This document shows, one piece after another, positions 9,327-17,384 of a stretch of DNA of 40,526 nucleotides. The stretch covers positions 1 to 40,526 of the forward strand of contig CAJBVW010000438.1 of NCBI GenBank assembly GCA_903959175.1. The letters run 5' to 3'. Both the position numbers and the translations under genes were made by a program. This DNA comes from an uncultured Pseudomonadota bacterium (GTDB taxonomy: Bacteria > Myxococcota_A > UBA796 > SXON01). The notes below the pieces were generated by a model, which did not search any database, was not told the DNA's origin, and saw only the letters and a list, made by a program, of their open reading frames with translations. The first letter of the stretch is position 1; each line of letters starts with the position of its first letter.

Positions 9327-10480
9327 CAGAGGGGCACTCCGGAGCCCGAGGGGGGGTCGTCCACGAGGATGAACGTCGGGCCGCCGTCCTCGAACTGCAT
9401 GACCTGTACCACCACATCGCCCGGCGCGTAGATCTCTTCCACCTGGGCGTCGTTGATGGTGGCGAGGCGGAGATCCGCGGCCACCGCGGCCACACCGTCC
9501 TCGGGGCGCCGGGTGGGAGCGGTCGGCGCAGTGGGCAGGACCGCGAACAACATCGCGGCCGCGAGCGCGAAGCCGAGGAGCGGGCCGCCGAGCGAGGCCC
9601 AGCGGGGCATGCGCACGGCGACGGGCTCGATCTGCGACATGACGGAGCCGGCCACGTCGATCGGGGGGATGGCCGCGAAGGCTTCCTTCAGGGGCGCGGC
9701 GATGGCGGCCCAGCCGTGGAGGGCGTCCCGCTCGAGGCCCACACCGTCGGCCACGCCGGGCCAGAGATCCTCGCCGCGCTGGGTAGCGTCCCGGAGGGAC
9801 TCGCCGAGGGAGGCGTAGGCGGCCAGGCGATCGCGCGCGCCGACGTCACGGAGCAGCCGCGCGGCGACGACCGCGGTGCGCTCCGAGGAGAGCTCGCCGT
9901 CGAAGTAGGCGGAGAGCTCGGCGTCGGGATCCAGCTCGGCCATCACCGGCGCGACCACGTCGATCGGGGGGGCGGCGCGGACGATGTCCCGCACGGCCTC
10001 GCCGACCGGGGCCCACACGGCCTCGTTCGCGATGGAGGCCATGACGAGGTCCGCGAGGTCGACCGCCGGGGCGCGCACGGCGTCCCGGAGGGCGGCGCCG
10101 AGGGGGGCCCACTCGGTCTCGGGGTCGAGGGGGGCGTCGACGTCGCTCGTGTACACGCCCATCGCCGCGATCTGCGCTGCGATGGCGTCCGCGAGGTCGA
10201 TCGGGGGCGCGTCGGCGCCGCCCAGCACGGACGCGAGCGAGGCGCCCAGGGGGGCCCACACGCGATCCGCGTCGAGCGCGGCCATCACGTCCCCCGCGAT
10301 GTCCACGGGGCCGGGGACGGCGAGGGCGGCTCGGAGCGCGACGCGCAGCTCGGCCCACGCGGCGAGGCGCGGGTCGGCGTCGGCCGCGGCGGCGAGCTCG
10401 CCCCGCTCTCCGGGGGTGGCCTCACCGTCGAAGGCCCGCATCAGCAGGGCTTCGAGGCGATCGGGGGGGGAAGGTTCCAT
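9326..10480 (-). CDS. membrane anti-sigma-like protein with internal repeats
   Basis: A 384-residue protein encoded directly after the ECF sigma gene (41-bp gap). The N-terminus (LLMRAFDGEATPGERGELAAAADADPRLAAW) resembles zinc-free anti-sigma domains. A second copy of that pattern, ELSAYFDGELSSERTAVVAARLL, begins near residue 175. Between and after these lie repeated units of the form WAPLGxxLRDxV followed by PPIDLAxxVMAxI, at least four recognisable copies (about residues 40-173, and again about 250-285). One membrane helix lies near 295-317, followed by about 65 periplasmic residues. There is no CxxC zinc motif. ATG at 10480. Likely holds the sigma factor inactive at the inner membrane; the repeat function is unknown. 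Confidence 0.75.
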   Translation of the reverse strand: MEPSPPDRLEALLMRAFDGEATPGERGELAAAADADPRLAAWAELRVALRAALAVPGPVDIAGDVMAALDADRVWAPLGASLASVLGGADAPPIDLADAIAAQIAAMGVYTSDVDAPLDPETEWAPLGAALRDAVRAPAVDLADLVMASIANEAVWAPVGEAVRDIVRAAPPIDVVAPVMAELDPDAELSAYFDGELSSERTAVVAARLLRDVGARDRLAAYASLGESLRDATQRGEDLWPGVADGVGLERDALHGWAAIAAPLKEAFAAIPPIDVAGSVMSQIEPVAVRMPRWASLGGPLLGFALAAAMLFAVLPTAPTAPTRRPEDGVAAVAADLRLATINDAQVEEIYAPGDVVVQVMQFEDGGPTFILVDDPPSGSGVPL

Positions 10481-10521
10481 CACCGGTGGAACGTCCGGCC
10501 GCGGGGTCCATTCACCGCCAT

Positions 10522-11109
10522 CTACATCTCGCCCGAGGAATGTTGCAGGAGCCCCTGCAGGCGCTTGCGGGCGTAGAAGAGTCGGCTCATGACGGTCCCT
10601 TCCGGGATGTCCATGGCCTCGGCGATCTCCTTGTAGGACATGCCCTCGACCTCGCGCAGGAGGATGACCTCGCGCTGGTCCTCGGAGAGCTCGTCCAGCG
10701 CCGCGAAGATCCGCTCGTGCAGCTGCTTGCGCTGGAGCGCCCGCTGCGGCGACTCGCTCTGGTGGAGGTCGAGGATGGTGCCGTCCTCGTCGCGGTTCGC
10801 GACGGCCTCGTCGAAGGCGGTGGTCTTCCGGCGCCGGTTCTTGCGGCAGTGGTCGATCGCGAGGTTCATCGCGATCCGGTACAGCCACGTGTAGAAGCTG
10901 GACTCGATCCGGAACGACGCGAGGCTCTGGTAGGCCTTGATGAACGCGTTCTGGGTGATGTCCCGCGCCTCCTCGCCGTCCCGGACCATCCCGTACACCA
11001 TCGCGTGGATGCGGGTCTGGTAGCGCTCGACGAGCGGCCGGTAGGCGCTGCCGTCGCCCTTGCGGACGCGCAACACCAGCTCTGAGTCGGGGAGGTCGTG
11101 CGAAAGCAT
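10522..11109 (-). CDS. ECF-type RNA polymerase sigma factor
   Basis: A 195-residue sigma-70 family protein with only regions 2 and 4, the ECF layout. Region 2 has LVERYQTRIHAMVYGMV, DITQNAFIKAYQSLASFR and the -10-contacting FYTWLYRIAMNLAIDHCRK. Region 4 has LDELSEDQREVILLREVEGMSYKEIAEAMDIPEGTVMSRLFYARKRL, the helix-turn-helix for the -35 box. This is the RpoE-like type that directs transcription of envelope or stress regulons. It heads the block running to the FecR-like gene and is followed by its putative anti-sigma factor. ATG start. Autoregulation would be usual, but I cannot identify its target promoter in the upstream 62 bp. Confidence 0.93.
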   Translation of the reverse strand: MLSHDLPDSELVLRVRKGDGSAYRPLVERYQTRIHAMVYGMVRDGEEARDITQNAFIKAYQSLASFRIESSFYTWLYRIAMNLAIDHCRKNRRRKTTAFDEAVANRDEDGTILDLHQSESPQRALQRKQLHERIFAALDELSEDQREVILLREVEGMSYKEIAEAMDIPEGTVMSRLFYARKRLQGLLQHSSGEM

Positions 11110-11171
11110 GGCCGCGTCATCCTATACGATCGCGGGGGTGCACGCCGGGGTCGGCCACCGACGCGCCCCGA

Positions 11172-14100
11172 TCACCGCACGATCACGCGATCGCCCGCCG
11201 CGCGGCCGAAGGTCTCGGGCGCGTACATCTCCTCCGCCTTGGTCGGCGGCACCACGAAGTCGCCGGGGGTCGTGGCGCGCGCGACGTAGGTGTAGGTGTG
11301 CACGCCGTCCGGAAGCAGCGACGCGAAGGCCTCCACGCGCTCGTCGCGGAGGTTCTCGTGCTCGTACCAGGTGCGGCCCCACCACCAGTAGGGGCTCGGG
11401 GTGGCCGTCGGATCCAGGGGGAGCGCGCCGGTGACCGCGAGGTCGGGGTTCAGCACCTCGAGACCGGCGGGGAGCGGGTCCACGAGCGCGACGTGGTAGC
11501 GGCGCATCGGGGTCGCCATCGTGAGGCGCACGCGCACGCGCGCCCCCGCCCGGATCGTCCACACGCCGTCCGCCGCGCGGGTCACGTCCCCCGGTTCGTC
11601 GATCGGCTCGTACACGCGCTCGACCGCGAAGCCGTAGTCGGCGGCCTCGGGCTCGAGGTCCACCGGCGCGTAGCGGAGCCCCGCCCGGTAGTAGAGGCGC
11701 CCGGCGCCCTCCTTCCCGACGACGAGGTCCTGCGCGCCGCGCTCCTGGAGCCACGCCATCGGCACGTCGACCTGCGCGCGCTCCGTCTCGCGCCCCGCGA
11801 ACTTCCGCTCGCCCGCGAGCCCGTCGCCGAGCCACACCCGCGCGACGAACGCGGGGGTCACGCCCTCGTAGACGTGGAAGTAGCGATCGAGCGCGAGCAG
11901 GATCTGCGCGTTCTCCGTCGTGTTCGCCCAGCGCCCCGCCGTGCGGTGCGCGAGCAAGCCGTTCACGAGCTTCGGCACGAGCTCGTTCTTCGGGTCGGTG
12001 CGGAGGAGGGCCTCGAGCAGCACGCCGTCCGCGACGCGATCGGAGTGGAGGAGGACCTGCGCGCCGTCCGAGTAGGAGGTCACGAAGTGGGCGCCCGCGG
12101 CGGTCTCCGTGACGTGGTTGGCGAGCCAGCCGCGGATGCTCTCCACCTCGCGCGTGGCCTTCCCGTCCACCAACGTCGGGAGGATCCACCCGAGGCTCTC
12201 CGCCCCGAGCCCGTCGACGCCGCCCTCGGCGAGGAGCGCCTTCGCCTTCGCGACGTTCGGCGTGCCGGCGAGCGAGAGGACGTTGACCGCGTAGGCCCGG
12301 ATCGCCCAGCGGGACTCGCGCGAGTACCAGCGGGGGATGTGGCGCTCGACCGACCCGACGTAGCCCAGCGCCTTGGCGTAGCTGACCGGCTCGACGGCGT
12401 AGCCCTTGGCCTTGGCGCGCACGAGCGCGTGGGTGACGTGTACGCCGAGGTACGGCCAGCCGTCGTCGCCGCGCCGCCAGAAGGACCAGCCGCCGTCGGG
12501 GTTCTGACGCCGGGCCAGCCGCTCGATGTCGGCCGCGACCGTCGCTTCGAGCTTCTCCTTCGAGGGGAGCTGATCGGAGGCGAAGGCGCCGAGCACGTCG
12601 CGGAGCGCGGCCACGCCGAGGAGGCGGGACGCGAGCTGCTCGTTGCAGTCGTAGGGGTAGGCGACGAGGTAGACGAAGGCGTCGGTGAGCGACTGGAGCT
12701 GGGTGGAGGAGACGGTCACCTCCAGGCCGCCGAACTGCGGCCACACGCCGGCGGGCGGCGCGACGGAGAGCCGCTCCGCGCCGGTGTCAAAGGTGCCGTA
12801 GGTCGCGAACGCCTCGGTGGTCGCGGGCGTCCACACGGGGAGGCTGCCGGTCGCGGCGTCCGCGTACGCACCGGACACTGCGGCGACCTGGAAGCGCGCG
12901 GTGCCGGCCATGGCCGCGGCGGCGGGGAAGCGCACCTCGACCCGATCGTTCGCGGGGACGACGACCCGGCGACCCGCCTGACCGCCCGTCGCCTCCGACC
13001 CGCGGGGGAGCGGATCGGTGACGGCGGAGAGGAGCGAGAGGTTGGCGACGCGCACGGCGAGGTCGACGGTGAGCGGGGCGTCGGTCTGGTTCTGGAGGAC
13101 GACGGGGAGCTCGACGCGGTCGCCGAAGTTGAGGAAGCGCGGCGCCGAGGGGCGCACCATCAGGGGGAGGCGCGCGGTGACGTCCGCCTCGCCCGAGCCG
13201 AACTCCCGTTCGCCCGCGACCGCCACCACCATGATCCGGTAACGGGTGAGGGAGTCGGGGAGCTTCAGGGGCACGCGCGCCGTACCGGCGGTGTCGGTCG
13301 TGACGCTCGGCATCCACAGCGCGACCGCCGAGAAGTCCGTCCGCATCGTGATCTTGGGGGCGGAGGCGTCGGGGACGGTCGGGCCGCTCTTGGCCTCGGC
13401 GTTCACCGAGCGCGTCCGAGCCGGCGCCGCGTCCATCGGCGGCGCGGCCATCGCCTTCATCATCAGCCCGCCTTCGGGAGGCGACCCGCCACCGCCGCGG
13501 CCGGCGCCGCTCATCCCGAGACCGCCCCCTCCGAACGCGTCGCCGATGCTCGCGTCCCCCAGCGGGTCGAGCGCCGCCGGGTTCACGAGGGTCACCCACT
13601 GGCGGAGGTGGTGGGTGCTGACGCCGTCACCGCGCGAGGCGTAGAAGGCGGCGAGCGGATCCGGGAGCTTGTACCCGGTGAGGGCGAGGACGGCCTCGTC
13701 CACGGCGACCACCGCGAGCTCTGCGCCGGCCACGGGGGTGCCATCGGCGCGGGTGACGCGCAGATCGATGGACGTCGCTGCGCCGGGATCGAGGCGCGCG
13801 ACCACGGGGGCCACGGCGACGGTGAGGGTGCGCGCGCGCGGCGGCACCTCGAAGGTGAGCGAGCCCGCGGCGTAGGCCACGCGCTTGGGGGCATCGGCGA
13901 GGGCCGCGCCGTCGTCGCCGGCGCGGGGACGGGCCCCCACGAGGTCGACGGCGACGGTGAAGTCGGGCACATGCCGCGCGGTCACGGGGATCGCGAGCGT
14001 GGTCGAGCCGCCCTCCATCGTGAAGCGGCGCGTCTCGAGGAGGTCGCCGCCCGCGCGTACGGTCAGGACGCCCTCGGCGGGCGAGAACGGAGCCTGGACG

Positions 14101-17100
14101 AGGAGGGTGGCCGTGTCGCCGACGGCGTAGGTCTGGCGCTCGGGGACGAGGGTGACCTCCTCCTGGGCGACACCGCGATCCGGGACGACCTGCGCGCCCG
14201 AGACCCAGACGCGCAGCTCGGTCTCGCTGAGGCGCCCGTGCCGATCGCGCGCCGTGGCGACGATCGCGTAGCTCCCGCCTGCCTCCGCGACGAAGGCGTG
14301 GCGACCGGCGCCCGGGAGCGTCGCCGTCCCGACCTCCTCGGGCACCTCGCTCCAGCCCGCCGCGCCGCGCGTCCACACGAGGCGGCGGAAGGACAGCGTC
14401 ACCGCGGAGCGCCCCTCCCCCGCGGCGACGGCCGCGCCCGCGCGATCCACGACGATCGCCTCGACGTCGACGGGCTTCCCCGCCTCGACGTATGCGGACG
14501 CCGTCTTGAGGCCGACGTACACGTCCGCCGGGTGTACGAGGAAGCTCTTCGACGCGGTCCACGCCTGCCGGTTCACGTCCTGGACGGTCGCCTCGGCGGT
14601 GACGGTCATCGGGCGGGCGGGGCGGAGCGACGCGAAGTGGATGCCGAGGTGGTGGGCGCCGGTGGCGTCGGTGACGCCGGCGAAGCGCTCGGGCTCGACG
14701 TAGCCGCGGTTCGGCTCGCTCCAGGGCCGCCACCAGGGGGACCACGGGCCGAAGCTCCAGTCGCTCCGACCGGGGGGCACGAACGTGGTCGGCGTGGCGC
14801 TCACCGTCCACGCGACGGGCGCGCCGGGGAGGCCGCCGCCGGCGTAGTAGGCAGCGTTCACGTCTACGATGGCGTCCTCGCCGAGGGCGTAGACGCCGTC
14901 GGCGCCGCTCGCGGTGACCTCGAACTCGGGGGTGCGGTACTCCTGGATCTCGAAGGCGAGCTCGGTGCCGTAGCGCGGCGTCGGCCCGTCGAGCGGCTCG
15001 ATGGCGATGCGCGCGGCGCCGAGGTTGGGCGTCTTCGGGAGGGGGAGGTCGAAGGTGAAGCCGCCGAGGCCGCTCACCGTGGCGGTGCCCTCGCCGAGCG
15101 GGTTGCCTTCGCTCGAGAACGCGTGCCAGCCCACGCGGGAGACGCCGGCGCCGCCGAGGTCCCCGTCGATCCCGGGCGCCTTCGACCGGAGCCAGCCGCG
15201 CACGTGAACGGTCTCGCCGGGCTTGTAGAGGTTCTTGTCGTCGAAGACGTACCAGCGCAGGTCCGCGTCGCGCTCGACGCGCACCCACGCGTCCCCGTAG
15301 CCGTAGGGGGACGCCGGGAGGAAGGCCGCGGTCGTGCCTTCGCCCGCGACGACGCCGAGGACGTCGGCGGCGAGGGGGAGGCGCGCGAGGCCGGCGGCGT
15401 CGGTGCGGAGCGGCGCGGAGAGGGCCCCGCCGCGGAGGAGCGCGCGCACGCCGAGGTCGCGGGCCGCGGTGCCGTCGGCGAGGGTGGTCGCCCACACGGT
15501 GAGGGCGGCGGCGTCCTGGAACACCGTGAGGCCGGTGGGCGTCGCCTGCACCCACCCCAGCCACTCCTGCCGGTTCCATCGGTCCTTCGGCTGCACGGTC
15601 GGCTCGACCTGGACGATGAGCTGCCCGCCGCTGCCCTTGAGGTACTTCGTGAGGTCGAGCGCCGTCTCCACCTTGCGATCGGCCACGGTGGCCACCGGGA
15701 TCGTCCCGGCAAACACCCGCTTTCCGGGGAAGGCCTGCTTACGGACGTCCTCCCAGCGGTAGGCCTGGAGCCACTTCTCCCATGCGGGCCAGTCCGTCGG
15801 CGCCACCTCGTGGATCGTCACCTTCAACGCGGATTGATTGGTCGTGAAGAAGGAGACCTTCGGCGGCCCGACGGGGTCGACGGTGACGAAGGTGGCGTCC
15901 GGGCCGCGGAGCATCTGCTCGGCGGGGCCGACGGCGACGGTGAAGGTGCGGGCCTCGGCGAGGGTCTGGCCGAAAATGTCCCGGATGCCCGCCGCGACCT
16001 TGACGGTGTAGGTCGTGCGGCCGGTGAAGAGGCCGTGGATGCGCACGCTGTCGCCGTCGGCGAGGCGCTGGAGGCCGGGGACCTCGGGCGTGACGCTGAT
16101 GCTGGCGGGGTCGAAGGCGGCCGCGTCGAGGGGGTTGGAGAACGCGATGTTCCAAGGGCTGTCCGGCGGGCAGGGCTTCTGGCCCCAGCATTCCGGCGCG
16201 CTCACGGTCAGCGGCCCGTAGGTGCGGAAGGCGAGGGCCTGCTCTGCCGTCGTGAGGAGCGGGCCCTCGGCGGAGGGAGCGCCCACGGGGACCACGAGGG
16301 CGTACGCCGTGCCCTTGGCGAGGGGGGCGGTCGGCGTGACCGCGAGCGCGCGGCCGGGCTCGGACTGGGCCACGCGGGCGGCCACCTCCGGCACCTTCGC
16401 GACCTCGTCCGCGGTCGCGAGGCGGACGCCCACCTCGGGGCCGCCGCGCAGCTTCAGAACCTTCACCAGCGCGTCGGGGCTGATCCCCTGGTCGAAGCCG
16501 AGGAAGAGCACGGGCGTGAGCGACTGGGGCGCGAGGTCGCGCGGGCGTCGGCTCGTCGCGTCGGGCCACGAGGACTGGAGCGTGAGCGGCGGGGTCGCGA
16601 AGGACCACGTCACCGCCTGATCGATCGTGCTCCCATCGGGCGCGCGCGTGCCGGCGGGGATGTCCGCGGTGAAGCGGGTCGCCATCGGGAAGCGCGGCTT
16701 CGGCTCGAACACGAGGGTCTTCGTGCCCAGCCAGCGCCACGCGCCCGGCGGCGCCGGCGTGATCGTGACCGGCACGCTCTTCGCGGCCTCGGCCTGGGAC
16801 GCGAGCGCCACCATCGGCCGCGAGAAGCTGACCGAGAGGTGCGGCGCCATCGGCACGTCGCCCTCGGGCGCGCGGCGGACGACGCTGAGCGGGCCGGACG
16901 CGACCTCGGGGGCGGTCGTCCCCTCGCCCGCCGGGAACGCCATCGGCACGGTGGCGCCGGTGCGCGGCGGGGGCTGGGGCCCGTCGCGGAGCGCGAAGGC
17001 CACGGCGGCGACGCCATCGGTCTCCAGCGCGGGCAGCCGGGCGAGGAGGGCGGTCGTGGCGGCGGGATCGAGCGCAGTGGACGCGACGAGCGGCACGGCA

Positions 17101-17291
17101 TCGAGCCCCTCGGCGAGCGGGCGGGCGTCGTAGAGGCGCATGCCGAGGCCGTCTTCCGCGGGATCCGCCTCGAACATCACGCTCACCTCCGGACGGGTCG
17201 TCGCGGCGGCGTCGGCGGGCACCTCGGGGGGCGGCTTCCGACAGGAGACCACCAACCCGACCGTCAGCATCCAACGTGTCCACCGCCGCAT
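11172..17291 (-). CDS. alpha-2-macroglobulin family lipoprotein with thioester motif
   Basis: A 2039-residue protein. The N-terminus is a lipoprotein signal: MRRW, hydrophobic core, lipobox VVSC with Cys17. ATG 17291 is chosen over a GTG at 17306 because AAGGGG lies upstream at suitable spacing. Macroglobulin-type beta domains fill the first 1200 residues. A Gly/Pro/Met-rich, probably exposed bait-like segment spans about 1254-1317. Then FSAVALWMPSVTTDTAGTARV marks the A2M core domain. The thioester motif CNEQ (Cys1549) precedes a helical terpenoid-toroid-like domain including NPDGGWSFWRRGDDGWPYLG. Bacterial A2Ms trap proteases covalently in the periplasm. E. coli-type relatives pair with pbpC; none is in this window. 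The family usually reaches 1500-1900 residues. Confidence 0.92.
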   Translation of the reverse strand: MRRWTRWMLTVGLVVSCRKPPPEVPADAAATTRPEVSVMFEADPAEDGLGMRLYDARPLAEGLDAVPLVASTALDPAATTALLARLPALETDGVAAVAFALRDGPQPPPRTGATVPMAFPAGEGTTAPEVASGPLSVVRRAPEGDVPMAPHLSVSFSRPMVALASQAEAAKSVPVTITPAPPGAWRWLGTKTLVFEPKPRFPMATRFTADIPAGTRAPDGSTIDQAVTWSFATPPLTLQSSWPDATSRRPRDLAPQSLTPVLFLGFDQGISPDALVKVLKLRGGPEVGVRLATADEVAKVPEVAARVAQSEPGRALAVTPTAPLAKGTAYALVVPVGAPSAEGPLLTTAEQALAFRTYGPLTVSAPECWGQKPCPPDSPWNIAFSNPLDAAAFDPASISVTPEVPGLQRLADGDSVRIHGLFTGRTTYTVKVAAGIRDIFGQTLAEARTFTVAVGPAEQMLRGPDATFVTVDPVGPPKVSFFTTNQSALKVTIHEVAPTDWPAWEKWLQAYRWEDVRKQAFPGKRVFAGTIPVATVADRKVETALDLTKYLKGSGGQLIVQVEPTVQPKDRWNRQEWLGWVQATPTGLTVFQDAAALTVWATTLADGTAARDLGVRALLRGGALSAPLRTDAAGLARLPLAADVLGVVAGEGTTAAFLPASPYGYGDAWVRVERDADLRWYVFDDKNLYKPGETVHVRGWLRSKAPGIDGDLGGAGVSRVGWHAFSSEGNPLGEGTATVSGLGGFTFDLPLPKTPNLGAARIAIEPLDGPTPRYGTELAFEIQEYRTPEFEVTASGADGVYALGEDAIVDVNAAYYAGGGLPGAPVAWTVSATPTTFVPPGRSDWSFGPWSPWWRPWSEPNRGYVEPERFAGVTDATGAHHLGIHFASLRPARPMTVTAEATVQDVNRQAWTASKSFLVHPADVYVGLKTASAYVEAGKPVDVEAIVVDRAGAAVAAGEGRSAVTLSFRRLVWTRGAAGWSEVPEEVGTATLPGAGRHAFVAEAGGSYAIVATARDRHGRLSETELRVWVSGAQVVPDRGVAQEEVTLVPERQTYAVGDTATLLVQAPFSPAEGVLTVRAGGDLLETRRFTMEGGSTTLAIPVTARHVPDFTVAVDLVGARPRAGDDGAALADAPKRVAYAAGSLTFEVPPRARTLTVAVAPVVARLDPGAATSIDLRVTRADGTPVAGAELAVVAVDEAVLALTGYKLPDPLAAFYASRGDGVSTHHLRQWVTLVNPAALDPLGDASIGDAFGGGGLGMSGAGRGGGGSPPEGGLMMKAMAAPPMDAAPARTRSVNAEAKSGPTVPDASAPKITMRTDFSAVALWMPSVTTDTAGTARVPLKLPDSLTRYRIMVVAVAGEREFGSGEADVTARLPLMVRPSAPRFLNFGDRVELPVVLQNQTDAPLTVDLAVRVANLSLLSAVTDPLPRGSEATGGQAGRRVVVPANDRVEVRFPAAAAMAGTARFQVAAVSGAYADAATGSLPVWTPATTEAFATYGTFDTGAERLSVAPPAGVWPQFGGLEVTVSSTQLQSLTDAFVYLVAYPYDCNEQLASRLLGVAALRDVLGAFASDQLPSKEKLEATVAADIERLARRQNPDGGWSFWRRGDDGWPYLGVHVTHALVRAKAKGYAVEPVSYAKALGYVGSVERHIPRWYSRESRWAIRAYAVNVLSLAGTPNVAKAKALLAEGGVDGLGAESLGWILPTLVDGKATREVESIRGWLANHVTETAAGAHFVTSYSDGAQVLLHSDRVADGVLLEALLRTDPKNELVPKLVNGLLAHRTAGRWANTTENAQILLALDRYFHVYEGVTPAFVARVWLGDGLAGERKFAGRETERAQVDVPMAWLQERGAQDLVVGKEGAGRLYYRAGLRYAPVDLEPEAADYGFAVERVYEPIDEPGDVTRAADGVWTIRAGARVRVRLTMATPMRRYHVALVDPLPAGLEVLNPDLAVTGALPLDPTATPSPYWWWGRTWYEHENLRDERVEAFASLLPDGVHTYTYVARATTPGDFVVPPTKAEEMYAPETFGRAAGDRVIVR

Positions 17292-17356
17292 CGAGACCCC
17301 TTGCACGCCCGAAGAACGCCGGCGCGCGCCCGAGCTTACTCCGGGGCCTCGGCGGA

Positions 17357-17384
17357 GGTCAGTGTGCGGCGGTCAGTGTGCGGC
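17357..17384 (-). repeat. 14-bp perfect tandem duplication over the polA stop codon
   Basis: On the minus strand GCCGCACACTGACC occurs twice back to back (17371-17384 and 17357-17370). The first copy encodes the last residues and TGA of polA; the second lies just after the stop. It looks like a recent replication-slippage duplication with no coding effect. Confidence 0.85.
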
